From Capsaspora owczarzaki ATCC 30864 (lineage: Eukaryota > Opisthokonta > Filasterea), in contig NW_011887292.1 in assembly GCF_000151315.2 (NCBI RefSeq), positions 1-64,000 of the forward strand: DNA of 64,000 nucleotides. The letters run 5' to 3'. Below the pieces are notes generated by a model. It worked only from the letters and a program-made list of their open reading frames with translations, ran no database searches and had not been told where the DNA came from. This document shows, piece after piece, positions 49,837 through 62,900 of this stretch (its first letter is position 1; each line of letters starts with the position of its first letter). A program made the translations under genes and the position numbers.

Positions 49837-52328
49837 CTACGCGACACGGCGAGCAACCAATGCAACATTCTCGAGCGTGTTTTCAGGAGTTGTGTACTGG
49901 ACTAGTTCCGCCTGGAAGCCGCGATCTCGAAGATAAAGCAGACGCCCGTGGTCGAGCAGCCGCTTGCACAGGCGACCGATTTCAGTCCGCTCCTCCACAG
50001 TGCCAAAGCTGAAAAGCACGATGGAATCAAGCAAAATAGCACAGAGTACAGTTGGGACAGAGGCGTGAGTTCAAAAACAAAAACCCCACAGGTTTGTCTC
50101 AAAACCGAAACTTACCTATCTCCTTCAATCGCATCGTTGGCAGACGCGTGCTCGTTCTCGGTGGCCGCATCTTCCGCTTGTGCGTCACTGGCTGCGGCGT
50201 CTTCTGGCCCCGCATCGCCGGCACCTGTTTCCTCTGGACCTGCTGCAGCAGAGGAGCCTTGTTGCGCCTGCCGCTTCTTTGGTCGTCGCGGCCGATAGCC
50301 GCAGGTTGCCCAGCTGGCGAGCCGTCGCAAAATGTTGAATTCCTCGTCGGTGGTGATGTTGACTGACTGCAAGAACGGTCGATTCACGTAATCAACAGGA
50401 TTGCAGACGTGATGACAGCACAGCGCAATCACGAGCCCCGCCACCGGTGGTAACGACACGGGCTGCATTCGAACGCGCTTGCGCGGCCTGAATGATGCAA
50501 GTGGCAAGCATGATAGGCAACCAGAAACATCCATGTGAGTGTAGACCTCAGCAAGATGAACGAAACCCCACCCACCCACCCTTCTTCGCCATCGGCAGCC
50601 TCCAGTGTGTCGGAATCTCGAATAGCATCGTCGCTGGTCTGCCGTTCGCTGGTATCAAGATGGCGCTGGTAGTTTTCCAAGCAACGGAGCGTGAGATCCG
50701 TGCCAGCGCCGCAGACGTGTTTGCCAATCGCGACAATGCCTGCGGGCAAGAATTGCGTTTGGCCGGCAGTCGCGACAACCGAAGCCTGGGACGAGCCGGG
50801 ATGGACTGGAATGGCGACAGCTCGCTCGCCTCGAACGGCAGGCACAGCTTTGAGATCCAAGTCGGCAATGTCGATGGTCAATCGCTCCCAGTAGCATTTG
50901 GGTCGCGTGTTTGCGTGCGGGTCGTGCTGCAGTAAGGGCATGTCAGGAAGAGGTGTGAGGGTTTGGTTCGATTGCGACTCGAAAAGAAAACGCTCCAGCA
51001 AGTTCCACCTCGAAAAATGATCATACCTTGTGGCGAGGCCCCATGCGTTCGACCGATAAAATCATGCTGCGCTGATCGACAGGAATGGCATGAGCAACAT
51101 AAATACCCATGCCAGCTGCAAAACAAAAGCCACGACCAGATGTGAGCCACAATCAAAAACACGTGTACGCTAACAAAAAAGAGAACAACCGACCTCGCCC
51201 AGCACCGAATTCGACAAAGCACATGTCTGGCGCCAGCAGGCCATTGTCGCGCAGTTGCGCCGTGAGGCTATCTTGTTGACCATCGTGCCTGGTCAGCTTG
51301 GTTTTGACCGTTCTGCAATACAAACCGAAAAGACAAGGCCGCCTCGTCAGGTGAGCACTCGGCATCGTGCCAAGGCATCGATCACAACTTTTTTGTCTCT
51401 GCCATAAGCTCTTCCTTACTGCCGTGTCTTGATGATGGCATCCAGCAAACCGGGGATGGAGGCCTCGTTGAACGGCACGGGCTGGACGTGTCTGGCAGCT
51501 GCCTCCTTGACTTTGGCGATGACAGCATGGATGAAATCGGGACTTGTTTGTGCGAGCACGGTCGGGGCTGCCGCAGCTTTGTTCGCAGGCGCTGCATCAG
51601 CTGGTGCGGCATTGGCAGGTGTGCCAAACCTGCGATGCAGCACTTGCATCGTGACACCGGCATTGGATGCGCGTTCCAAAATACCTGCAGCCGTTCCAGT
51701 TGCGACTGCGTTTGCCTCTGCAGCAATGCACTCGTCCACTGTGGTTTGGGACAGGAACGGTCGCGTGTCGCCCATCTGCCAGCCGCCGTTGCAGCCGCGA
51801 ACCTCGTACACGGCCTTGACCTCTTGAGGCCTCGAGTTGCACTTTGTGCTGTGCCTGCGCAGCTGATCCTCCCAAATCGTACTATCAATCAATCAAGATT
51901 TATGAGCACCATTCGCGCATGGTTCGCAACGATTCAACACATGTCGTATGCATGTATACGGCAGACCCCTGCCAGCACATGTATACGAATGCGATCAAGC
52001 AATACGGCCCACCACCCCTCCCTCAAACCCCATCACCAGCCAGCCCAACTCACTGGGCATTGTCGAACGGACACGGGATGCGCTTGCGTGCACTCGATGC
52101 AAGGCCCTGCGACTGCTGCTGCTGCGGCTGCTGCTGCTGCTGGAGAACTTGGTCTGGATCCATCCACTGGTGCTCACCACAAAACCGCGAGCCGGTCTGG
52201 CGCTCCATGTGGCACCGCCGCTTCTTGCGCAGCACAATGTACTCGCAGATCGTGTCGGCTGGAGTGGCCGTCGCGGCGGTGTTGGTGGCCTGTGCCGGTG
52301 CCGGAGCCGGAGCCGCAGTCGTCTCCAT
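49837..52328 (-). CDS. TRMT13: tRNA:m4X modification enzyme TRM13 (tRNA 2'-O-methyltransferase)
   Basis: Seven exons (52328-52054, 51881-51420, 51312-51194, 51115-51027, 50926-50580, 50487-50116, 50008-49837) join in frame to 611 residues. The N-terminus has a CCCH-type finger (CEYIVLRKKRRCHMERQTGSRFCGEH) and then a U11-48K-like CHHC finger (CPFDNAHTIWEDQLRRHSTKC), the pair typical of TRM13. The methyltransferase domain shows FVEFGAGRG for SAM binding, ILSVERMGPRHK, LTIDIADLDL, IGKHVCGAGTDL, IALCCHHVCNP and DYVN. The last exon matches RLCKRLLDHGRLLYL..RGF. TRM13 methylates the 2'-O of position 4 in tRNA-Gly/His/Pro acceptor stems. An Ala-rich insert (about 51540-51610) and an acidic Ala-rich stretch near 50130-50260 are additions to the family. 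It is convergent with ARL5. Confidence 0.95.
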
Positions 52329-52648
52329 TGTCAGGTCAAATTCTGAGAGAAATAAGAAACAGCAGGAACAAAAGAGGGAAATGAACAGCGACGAGTATAG
52401 ATAAGCACTTGTAATACCAAAAATTAAAAAAAAAACAAAAAACAAAAAGCACGAGCGGTCAAACACGGAATGCAACAACAATGACTCCAGCAGGCTGGGA
52501 TCAGTCCATTCCGCACATGCATGCGGACGCTGCCTGGGCGCATTCAAACAAAAGAAAAAGGATACGATTCATATTGCGCCCGTCAAGGTTGATAAACGAG
52601 TCAAACACACACCACACACACACACGGCATTTGCGTTAACATGGAGAA
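52329..52648 (-). other. Spacer between PA28gamma and TRM13
   Basis: Holds the PA28gamma 3' end and the TRM13 promoter, both on the minus strand. There is a short (CA) run at about 52609-52623 and no further gene. Confidence 0.55.
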
Positions 52649-54568
52649 TCAATACAGCGATGCAACGTGCTCGTCGCTTCGCGGCTTCTTGATGTTTTCA
52701 ATGTTCTTGTTGATGACGTCGTAGAGGATGGCGTAGTTGTTACGGAGGTCCAAAACGCACACGCGCAGGTTGGTGTACTGCTTCTGGTCAAACTCTACCA
52801 CGCTTTGACGGTAGTCTTCGATGGTGGGGTATTTGAGAACCTGTAGGAGGAGTGGAATATTGGGACGGTGAGAGATCGGCAATCTTCACGGCACACACAA
52901 AACACAAAACTTGCGAAGTGTTCTGTTTTGGTGTTGCTTTTGTTTTTTTTTTTACCTTGGAAACAAGCTTGGCACGCATCTGATAATACTTGCTCATGCT
53001 GTCAAGAAGGGCAAAGCCGCTCTCTTCGGCCTTGCCAAGCTCATCGACAGTCTCGACTTGCACGCCGACACCGAGGTTGTTGCCGCCCTCGACGCGGGGA
53101 ATGTTCAGTTGAATCCACATCTTGACGCAGTTGCAAATGTTGAACAGCTCCTCAATCTCCTTCTTGAGCATGTCGAGAATTCGTTGAATTAGCTGTAGCA
53201 TCAACACAGAACATGTGCAGGAGCGCTGGTGAGCCAAAAAGCAAACAAAAAACAAAGATCGTCCACAAAAATCAAAACTCAACCGAACCGTACCTTGTTT
53301 GAGGGAATCAACGCAGTGTGGGTGGTGCTGAAGCCGCGCGGCTCGCGATCCAAGGCCTGGAATGCTGGTTTGGCGGCGGACTCGCCATTGGTGGCGGTGG
53401 TGACAACGGAAGGCGCACCGTCGTCGTCCTCGAGACGTCGCTTCTTTGAGATGCCCGACTCGAGCTTGACGCCGGCGGAGGATCCAGAGGCAGTGGCAAG
53501 CACGAGGGTGTTGATGTCCTTGGTGGCGTCTGACTCGAATGGCAGTGGGATGCCCAGTGGGGACTCGACGAGTGACAGATCCGTGATTCGGAAGATGTCC
53601 GACTGTTTCAGTTTCAGACGGGGGAATGTCAGGGCATGTGCATCCATGAATGAACGCCGAATCCATGTGATTGACTCGATAGACGATTCTTCTTCTTCTT
53701 CTTCTTCCTCGAGAGCTTACCGTGATGATGGCATCAAGCTGAGCGACCTTCTCGGGCATTGTCTCGTGGACGAGAATCTCGGCGCGCGACGTGAAGCTCT
53801 CCCGCAGCGTGTCGACCTGTTGCCATCAGTGAATCCCAATCCCGATTGCACGGATTTCGGTCAGTATCACATTCCATCGTCAGTACGATTAGCAGTAGCA
53901 GTAGCTTGCGATTGCAGAGCCACCACGAGTTGTGAAGCAGTGACGTTTCATCCAATGCTGCACAGTGATCCATTCATCCATCCAATTCATTCCATCCATC
54001 CATCCATCCATTCATCGTCAAGTCGAACTGTCGCATTCTGGATCGACCAAACGCCTGGCTGAGGCAGCGTGCTGTGGCTGGCTGAGTGCTGTGGCTGGCT
54101 GCCTTGGGCTGAATGAAAGAGAAACACATGTGGATGGGATGGACGTTGCATGCTCGTCTCTCACTCTCCCTCTCTCTCTTTCCCCCCCCCCCACCTCTGT
54201 CGTTTGCCTGGATCGCAAGCTGAAGCAAACGAAAAGCGCCCCGACGAACAACACGCGTCCCTCCCTTTCGTTCCATTCGCTCGCAATGCAACATCACAGT
54301 CGAACGAAAGTGGTGGTTCTGGAACATCCAGCGAGAAAAACAGTTTGTCCCTCTTTTTTTTCTTTTTTTTTTTTTTTGCATCCTCTTCTTCTTCTTCGCC
54401 GTCGTCTTCTTCTTTAAGAGTCTTGGCGTTGGGTTGCAGAGACAAAAAGGAAGAGAAGAGAAGAGAAGAGAAGAGGAGGGAAAGGCTGACCTTCTTGCGG
54501 AGCTCCTGACGACGCTCAATCTGCTCGCCAGTCAGCTTCTCGCCCTCGCGAAGCATAAAGTATTCCAT
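52649..54568 (-). CDS. PSME3: Proteasome activator PA28gamma (REGgamma)
   Basis: Exons 54568-54491, 53816-53721, 53602-53294, 53192-52956 and 52840-52649 encode 303 residues. Helix 1 is VDTLRESFTSRAEILV; the acidic loop segment carries a KKRRLEDDDG signal like the KKRRLDE nuclear localisation signal of human PA28gamma. The C-terminal core CVKMWIQLNIPRVEGGNNLG, VETVDELGKAE, YYQMRAKLVSKV, KYPTIEDYR and LRNNYAILYDVI..NIE matches PA28gamma, as does the end KPRSDEHVASLY (human ends SSNAETLY). The NLS and C-terminus favour gamma over alpha/beta. It forms a heptameric cap on the 20S proteasome and promotes ATP- and ubiquitin-independent turnover in the nucleus. The N-terminus (MEYFMLREGEKLTGEQIERR) and a longer linker make it about 50 residues longer than human. 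Confidence 0.95.
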
Positions 54569-54802
54569 GTTCCAAACAAAAAAAAAAAGACTGCAGAGGA
54601 AAAACTCAGAGTCTGAAACGAGACACAGCAAATCTCAAAAACAACTCAACTCTACGGGGAAAAAAGCAACAGTATGATCGACAAAATGGAACTTGTACTG
54701 TACTGCACAAAGCGCTTAACCAAACAAAAGACGAGAAGAAAAACAACTGCCAAAACGAAACCAATAAACGACACAAAGGGGGGGAAAGAGACACCCCTCT
54801 GC

Positions 54803-56104
54803 TTAGGCGTTCATGTAGCTGGTCATGTCGATGGTCTCGGGGAGAGCATCAATCTGGACCTCAAAGCGAGACTGGACTTGACTGAGAATGGTGGCATCCT
54901 CCTCGGACGAGACAAAGGTGACGGCAAGACCCTTGGTGCCAAAGCGACCGGCGCGAGCGACGCGGTGGAGGTACGAGTCGGACGAGTCGGGCATGTCGTA
55001 GTTGATGACAATGTTGACACGCTCGATATCGATACCGCGGCCAAACAGGTCGGTGGCGACGAGAATGCGCGACTGGAAGTTCTTAAAGTTCTGGTAGCGT
55101 TGGATGCGCTCGTCTTGGGGCATGGCCGAGTGGATGGCAATGGCGGGGAAGTTGCACTCGACAAGCAGCTTGGTCAGCTCCTTGGCACGGTTGACCGACT
55201 TGACAAAGATGACAACCTGGTTGAACTCGAGGGCGTCGAGCAGCGCGTTCAGCTTCTTGTTCTTGTCCTGCTCGGTGAGCTTGAAGTAGTACTGCTGCAG
55301 GCCGTGCAGAGTGAGCTTGGTCTCGTCGTCGACGTAGATTTCCATGGGGTCGTGCATAAACTTCTTGCAAGTGGGGCGAAGCGCCTTGTCGAGGGTGGCG
55401 CTGAACATCATGACCTGCTTCTTGTGCGGGGTCTGGATGAAAATCTTCTGGACGTCCTTGCGCATGTCAACCTGGTCGAGCATGCGGTCGCACTCGTCGA
55501 GCACAAAATGCTTGACGTGCGACAGGTTGAGGCGAGCCTTGCCAGAGGCATCGGGGGTGCTCAGCGCAAGAATGCGGCCGGGGGTGCCGACGACAACGTT
55601 GGGGGTGCCAGCAGCCAGCTTGGTCTCGTCCTGCTTGATGGGCGTGCCGCCATAGAAGACGTCAGTCTTGATGGTCGGCATGAACTTGATAAAGCGGTCA
55701 AACTCGTTCTTGATCTGGAAGGCCAGCTCGCGAGTGTGGCAGAGGACCAGGACGCTCACCTCGCCCTCAGTGGGCACGAGCTGCTGCAGGGTGGACAGCA
55801 CAAAGACGGCAGTCTTGCCCATACCAGACTTGGCCTGGCAGATAATGTCAGAGCCGAGGTTGGCCTGGGGAATGCATGCGTGCTGCACCTCGGAGGGGTG
55901 CTCAAAACCGCACTCGGTGATGGCGCGCAAGAGCTCGGGCTTGAGCATGAGGTCGCGGAAACCAGCACTGTGCATGCCGACGTGACCACCCTTGACGTCC
56001 TTCTTGACGGTCGCATCGGGCGTGGCGATTTCCTCGTCCTCGTTGTAGTCGGGGAGGTCTTCCTCAGTCTCGGGAACGGGAGCAACAGCGGCGGCCTTGG
56101 ACAT
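54803..56104 (-). CDS. DDX39B: DEAD-box RNA helicase UAP56/Sub2 (DDX39)
   Basis: A single intronless frame of 433 residues (human DDX39B is 428). Motifs in order: acidic N-terminus ([10 protein letters not shown]); Q-motif region ([24 protein letters not shown]); Walker A AKSGMGKT (residues 91-98); HTRELA; GTPGR; DECD in place of DEAD (diagnostic of UAP56); SAT; motif V DLFGRGID; and [13 protein letters not shown]56 loads onto nascent mRNA, takes part in spliceosome assembly and, within TREX, hands mRNA to export factors in the nucleus. It is one of the most conserved proteins in the window. Absence of introns contrasts with its neighbours. A 48-nt tract (A on plus, T on its sense strand) lies about 200 bp upstream of the start. 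Confidence 0.98.
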   Translation of the reverse strand: MSKAAAVAPVPETEEDLPDYNEDEEIATPDATVKKDVKGGHVGMHSAGFRDLMLKPELLRAITECGFEHPSEVQHACIPQANLGSDIICQAKSGMGKTAVFVLSTLQQLVPTEGEVSVLVLCHTRELAFQIKNEFDRFIKFMPTIKTDVFYGGTPIKQDETKLAAGTPNVVVGTPGRILALSTPDASGKARLNLSHVKHFVLDECDRMLDQVDMRKDVQKIFIQTPHKKQVMMFSATLDKALRPTCKKFMHDPMEIYVDDETKLTLHGLQQYYFKLTEQDKNKKLNALLDALEFNQVVIFVKSVNRAKELTKLLVECNFPAIAIHSAMPQDERIQRYQNFKNFQSRILVATDLFGRGIDIERVNIVINYDMPDSSDSYLHRVARAGRFGTKGLAVTFVSSEEDATILSQVQSRFEVQIDALPETIDMTSYMNA

Positions 56105-56305
56105 TTTGTGCTTTGTGGGGGGGGGGGTGTTTGTGATTTGACTGAAGGATGCGAGAGTGAAAAATGAAAAGGGAGGGGAGAGTGGTTTGGATGAAAGCGA
56201 GAGAGAAGGACGAATTGAGAATCAACAGATTCGGGAGAAAATAAATAGGAGGAGAAATGAGAGAAGAAAAAGAAAATAGAAAGGGGAAAAGAAATGAAGC
56301 ATGGG

Positions 56306-56354
<49 letters not shown>

Positions 56355-57369
56355 ATCAAAAAAAGCAAGCAAATACAAAGTTCCAACAAAAAACAAGTTC
56401 AATGAAGCATGAGTCCAAGTTAATTTGAGGTAGCCGATGATTCGTGACGAACAATGGAACACGGGGTTCTCGAGCAAGTGAAGAAGAAGGAGGGTTGCCA
56501 CCGACTTGAAACCAGATTGGAAACGAAATCAACTCCCCTTCCTACGGGTCCAGCTAGATACCCCCTGGGGAAAAAAGGAAGCCCACGAACGCCCGGAAGG
56601 GAAAGATTTCAAGCACACACAAACAAGAAAAGGTCTCGGGAGGCACCAGCGCGGAGATGGAAAAGAAAATAAGGGGAGGAGGAAAAGGGTCGGGTCCGGG
56701 CCTTTCAGCGAAAGCTCGGGTCACCGCTTTCGTGGATCAGCACTCGTCGTCGCATGGATAGGTGACCAAAGTCGTCTGCGGCAATTTGGCAAGACATCTC
56801 GCGTGGCAGCAGGGAATCACCCCCAAAAACGCTGGCCATCGACATTTTCGCGTTGAGGCCAATCGCAAGGCAACCAGCGCAGTGAGCGCGGTGCCATTGA
56901 GCAGCGAACGATGCCCCCAACAGTGTCCGACGAGAGCTGCGAGGCGCGTTGCCTCAGATCGCCTGCCTGCAGGCAGTGTGCGGGAAGTCGTCGTCAGTGT
57001 GACGACGCTTGCCAGTCCCGACTTGAGCTTGCCAGCGCACGTCGCTTTTGAATCCGTGCATCCAGCCAAAGGATCCCACTGACTCGCAAGAGTGCAGTGT
57101 GGGCACAAAGCCACAAGCCAAGCCAAGCCAAAGAGGACGACTTGAACAGCCAACAGGCAAAGAAAGCAAGAAAGCAAAAAAAAAAAAAAAAAATATTAAA
57201 ATAATATTTCGCTTTTTTTTTGTTTCTTTGCGTTTTTACTGCTGTTTGCCTTGTCCGGGATCCAGGATTGGCCGTGCGAGGGCAGCGCGCACTTGCGGCA
57301 AGAGACGATCCCCAGGGAGGGGGGGTGACCAGACGAGCCCACGAGAGAGGCAGCCATCGAAGCGAAAGG

Positions 57370-57404
<35 letters not shown>

Positions 57405-59975
57405 GATCGCTAACTTGACGATCGATGCGTTCTGCGAGGACGCGAGGGCGAGAGCGCTGACGAGGGTGGCATGATGAGCAGCAGCAGCAACACGACGGAA
57501 ATGTTGTGGTTGCGGTGCAAGCGGCGCGAAAGGTGGGAAGGTGCAGATGGAAAAAAGCGCGGCGAAGACGAGAACGCAGCGGCGACGTCGAGAATCGGAA
57601 AAAAAAAAAAAAAAAAAAGGCGCGAAAAAACAAACCTAAAAATCGAAACAGACTGATCAAGTCAAAGAAAAGACAAATCGGGTCACAAAAGCACGCCAAG
57701 TGCAAATTCTGTCCTTGAGACCGACCCACAGCGTAAATGATGCCATTGACATGCCATACGTCAGGATGGGTCGGGGACGTCAGGTCACGCGATGGCGATC
57801 CGATTCTGGTTGCAACCGCATCGCTTGGCGACCGACACAAGGACGTGCGCTGGCGTCACGCGTCGGTCTCTACCGTGTCAAGGGCGACGACACGTTGTAT
57901 GTGGTGCTGATCGACTTGTCCGGTGTGGAAGTGGTTTCCAACAAAGCCGATGCCAAAAAAACATGCTGGCGAAACTTGGCGTTGACGAAAGCCTCTTCTT
58001 GGTAAGGGAGTTGTTCCAAGGAGCGCAAAGCGCGGCCATTTGAAGTACGAAGCGTAGACCGACTCCTTCGGGGTGATGTGGCGGGTGAAGAGGAGAGAAT
58101 GTGCATTCATTTTTGAGAGTTTGGCAAAAAGGAAGACGGTAAATGGGTTGAACAAAAAGGAACAAGCTCAATGGGTTGAAACGTTAATTGGTTTGATTTC
58201 ATGTGCTCTATTTTGATTTGAATTCTTGACCTCACAACCTTATCAACAGATCAAGAAAAGCCCACAGAGGGCTGATTCGCGACGGCCGTGTGACCACACA
58301 CCTTTCTCAGATCGCTCGATCAAGAAGCAGCTTAGGAAGCGTCCCCGCGCCCTGGTGGAACCCCTCATCGTCGCAAGTCCCAACAGCATTGCCACCCAGT
58401 GCTTCGGCGTTGCCGGTCGAGCAGCGTGGCCTCGACCAGTGTGGGTTGCAAGGAATGAACAAAACAAACAACAAAAGCATATGCCCGCATATTTGTTTTT
58501 TTTTTTGTTTTTTTTTTTTTTTTCGTTTTTTTGTGCTGATTCCGTCTGATTGGATGCTTGAAGGTGTGTTTTGGATGTCCGCACTCAACATGGCTTGCCT
58601 AGTTTTGTTGAGATTGCCTTCCAACGCTCATCGCAGTCATGTTGGCCTAATGCGTGATCTGAATCCATTCTCGCCGTATCTGAAACTGTTGGGTTTCATT
58701 ATTGATTTGTTCTTGTTTTGTCTTTTTCTTTGTTATTCTTCTTTTTTTTTTCTCTCTCTCTCTTTTTGTTCTTTTTTTTTTTCTTCTTCTTTTTTTTTTT
58801 CTTTTGCGCAGTTCGTTTTTGGTAAGCATTCATGTTTCTCTGGCGCTTTTCTGCGGTTCTCTTCTTTCCCGCCTTTTCACTACCAGTGTTCTTCTCCATC
58901 CTGTCTTTTGCGCTCTTTGCCCTCTGACATGGTGGTGCATGCTGCCTTTTTGTTTTTTTCTTTTTTTTTTTTTCTTTTGTTCTGGTTTCTTTTTCCCCCT
59001 TCGTTTTGATTTGTTGGGAGAGCTTTCCGAAACCGCCAGTTTTGCGCAACCATCATTCGCTGGTGCTTTTTGTTGGGCCGTGCGACGTGCGCTGCCCTGT
59101 GCTTCCTGGGAGCCCCCCCCCCTTCCCCTGTCGATGTGTGACTCCATTGCTGGTGGACTGGGGGGATGCCTCGAGGTGTCTGGTGCCACCATTCAATTTT
59201 GATTAGATTTTATTGATTTTTTGATTTGATTTTATTGTTTTTTTAAAAACGTGGCCTGTTCATTGGACGTCGTCGCTGGTTGTTTTGCGGCGGGTGGAGA
59301 AACGTCCACCCCCAATGAGACTGACAGCGCGTTTGTCGATGACGAAGCAGCGGTGACCTTGCCACACTCGCGCTCTCCTCAATCTATTGTTGGATTGGAT
59401 GTCGCGTCGCTGTGCGTTTTTATTTGATTTTTAAAATGATCCTTTTTTTTTTTTTTTTTTTTTTGGATTGTGTTCTTGCGCAAGCCTTACCCGCAGTGTT
59501 TTCCCCCCTCTCCGCTTCGGTTTGACACGACTGACTCACCGCGTGTCATCCTCCTTCATCCCATCTTGCTTCCACATCATTTTGTTATGACTCCCTTTTC
59601 TGCCCCTTTGTTGCGTTGCCATGCGCCACTTTTTGTGATCATTTTTTAATCTTCTTTTTGTTTTTTTTTTTTTTCGTCTCATTGTTCCGCCCCTCATCTT
59701 CGTCATCGTCGTCTTTTCTTCCATATGATTGATGATTGTCGCTGGGGGCGTGTCGGAGAGTCGGGCAACTGCGAAATCGCCCCCCAACACTGGTACCTGC
59801 TGGAGATCCATCATCAACCTCGCGCTCGCATGACATGTTGTGTGCAAGCCCATTGACCAATGCAGATCACCCGTCATGACATGTGGTGGTCCGTCTGTGA
59901 TCAACTCGATCCTTGTACTGACCCCCCCTTGTGACCCCCCTTGTGATCGTATATTGCAACAGACAGCGTTCGGGA
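56105..59975. other. Gene-poor spacer upstream of receptor 3
   Basis: No credible gene over 3.9 kb. Homopolymer tracts occur at 56306-56353, 57178-57193, 57370-57400 and 57599-57618 (A) and about 58498-58524, 58786-58800, 58958-58972, 59443-59464 and 59660-59674 (T). Open frames at 56737-57177 and 57700-58150 on both strands have no motif or splice support. It contains the UAP56 promoter on the left and the receptor 3 promoter on the right. Confidence 0.5.
56306..56353. repeat. 48-nt poly(A) tract upstream of UAP56
   Basis: An uninterrupted A run; on the UAP56 sense strand it is poly(T), about 200 bp upstream of the start codon. Confidence 0.95.
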
Positions 59976-62900
59976 ATGGTCAGAACGATCCAGTTGCTGC
60001 TGGCAGCGACCGTCCTCGTTCTCACTGCGAGCTCTGCGCACGCCGTCCAGTACCGCGCAACGTGCTTTGCGCGCGCATTGTACTTTACCCAAAATTCTGG
60101 TTGCGGTGATGGAACCTGTACGTCGCTTTTTGTATTGCGTTTGGCAGTTGCCCTCAATCGCTCACTGATTTTGTCTCGAACCAACAGGCGACCCCTACTG
60201 CTGGGGATGGGTGAGATTTGCACCGAATGGCAACGCAAACTGGAATGCGGGTCAACAAGCAAACACCGCCAGCCCTCGTTGGAACATTGATTTGAACTAT
60301 GGCGTTGTGAACAACTGGGAAGGAACTGTGCAGTGGTATGTCGACTGCGACGACGCCGACCCTGCGGGCAACCCCGACGATGACATGGGATGGCGGACGT
60401 TCAATCCGATCACCCTGAACGGCAATCAAGAGCAAGGCAGCTTGACCGCCAGTCCGTGGGAAGGTGTCGATCTCGGAGGCACCACTGGTGGCGAGTTCAA
60501 CATTGGTGCAGTCTACGTCTACCATCGCGCCATGTGCGACCAATACTGGTACGGTGCTCGTTGCGGCGAGTACTGCAGAGTCAGCGATCCGCCGGCGTGC
60601 ACCGAATGCAAAGCATTAACAGGCGAGTGCAAATGCAACCCTGGCTACCAGGACAAAGACTGCGGCACCTGCTCCACCAACTACTGGCAAGTCGGCACGT
60701 CGGGACAGCCTGGGTTCCAGTGCGTGTACTGCCTCGGACAAAACACGGCTTCTGCTTGCTACTCGTGCCAAGCTGGTGGTGTCAAGGTTTGCTGCGACGC
60801 TTGGAAGGGCACCGAATGCAACGTGAAGAAGTCCTGCGGCGCCTTCCCTGTCGCACCAGCAAACTCTGCGCGCGCAACCGATGGCACTTCTTGCACGTGC
60901 TCGGGGTATCAATGCACTTGCAAGTACTCGTGCAGCGCAGGCTACACTGCTACGCCCGTCACCTCCACATGCGGCTTCGATGAGCAATGGACAACGGTTG
61001 CTGGACTCCAATGCCTCGATGTCAACGAGTGCGCTCCGGGAGGCGGAAACCTGTGCGCCCAGAACTGCACCAACACGATCGGCGACTACACCTGCAGTTG
61101 CATGCCCGGCTACAACCAGAACGGCGACGGTCGCGGCGAGTATGGCTGCACGGGCATTGACGAATGCGCCACAGCAGGGCAGGGCGGCTGCGCTCAAGAC
61201 TGCACCAACACTCCGCTCTCGTACTACTGTGGCTGCTTTGCTGGATTCACATTGGCGCCGAACGGCAAGGACTGTACCGACAACAACGAGTGCACGCTTG
61301 GCACCCACAACTGCGACTCGCACGCAAGCTGCACAAACACGTATGGCGGATTTTACTGCACCTGCAATGCTGGATTTACCGGTGCGGGGACTGCGGGTAC
61401 ATGTGTCAACACGAACGAATGCGGGCAGTCGCCATGCGTGGCAAATGCCGCGTGCGTCGACTCGCCAGGCTCGTTCACGTGCACCTGCAACGCTGGCTAC
61501 ACTGGCGACGCGTACGTGTCGCACAACGGCTGGTGCGCTCACGTCAGTGCCGTGTCCTTTGCCGACTCGTCCGTCATGGTTGTCAGCAAGCCCGCGAGCG
61601 GAAACATTACTGTGACGCTGCAAGTGAATGCGAGCGCTTCGGTCGACCTCTCGAGCGTTCAGTTCTCAGTCGTTGGCACCAACGCCACTGCGGGTGTGGA
61701 CTATGTGGTCTTGACGGCGTCTCCGTTGGTCTTCAACGTGTCGGATACGTCTCGCGTAATTCAGGTGGCCATTCTGAGCAACAGCTTCACGACCAACTTG
61801 CAGAGCTTGAACGTCCAGTTGCACGACCCAGTCCACCTGGTCGTTGATCGCTTCAACAACGCCACTGTCATCATTAACGCAGCAGGCACGGTGCGCTTTG
61901 CCCAAGCCTCGCGCGCCTTCAGTGTCAACATTACTGCTGGAAGCTATGCCCTCACTGTCGAACGCGTGTCGGCTTCGTCTTTGGCACGCGCCGTCAATGT
62001 CACCATCTACCGTAGCCAGCCCGCCCCGCAGTGGTTCTCTGTGGTCATCGCTGTGAACCAGCTGACTGCTGTTTTGACCGTGCCGCTTGCCATGTCGACC
62101 GCGCCCTCGTTCGATACCGTCTACACGTACACCATCACCAATGCCACATTGATTGGCTCGACTGCGCGCCCTCCATATATTGGCGACTATGCCACAGCAG
62201 CCGTCACTGCCCTTGCGCACAACTACCCCAACGGCCTGATTGCCTGGCGCGCCGTGTCCTTGGTCCTGCAAGAAGGAACCGGCTCGTATGTTACGATTGA
62301 CCGTGCCTACGGCACGAATGGATCCGTCACTGTGCGCGTTCGCACCGTCACCCTGACCTATGCTCAGTCGGGCGGCGTTGCACTGGCCAGCACGTCCGAC
62401 TACACGTCTTTCTCGCAGCTCCTCACGTTTGCCGAGGACGTCAACACCCTCTCGGTCATTGTGTCAACCTCCGGTGACACGCAGCCAGAAGTGGACGAGA
62501 TGTTTGGCGTGCTTGTGGAGTTGGTGTCTGGCGGAGCGACTGTCGATCCGACCAAGTCGCTGCTCCGAATCACAATCGCCGAGAATGACGACGCGCACGG
62601 CATCATTTCGATGACCCCCGTCTACACGTGCAATGACGAGTCGCCCATCGTTGGCGGTGTCGCGCAACCCAACAACACGGTCAAGGTGTTGCTTCGACGC
62701 GCTGGTGGCCTGTTTGGAGACATTACCTTCACGTGGTCGACGCACGACGGTGTGTTCAACAACGCCAGTCTTGCCTCGCAACGCAATGCATCGGGCGCCA
62801 TGTCTGACTATGTCGTGGCCAACCAGCAACGCGTCATCTTCCCTGCAGGTGTGGACCGAATGAACCTGAATGTCGTCATTCTCGATGACACAGTGCCCGA

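Noticed and set aside
54674-56167. Long plus-strand open frame (about 500 codons) over UAP56
   Set aside because: Antisense shadow of the UAP56 coding sequence; Leu/Val/Gly/Asp-biased composition.
56737-57177. Minus-strand frame with a hydrophobic start resembling a signal peptide
   Set aside because: Ser/Thr/Ala-rich and opposite to an equally long plus-strand frame; no splice partner or domain.
57700-58155. Short frames on both strands around 57.7-58.1 kb
   Set aside because: No recognisable family and mutual overlap; could be a decayed gene, but evidence is too thin.
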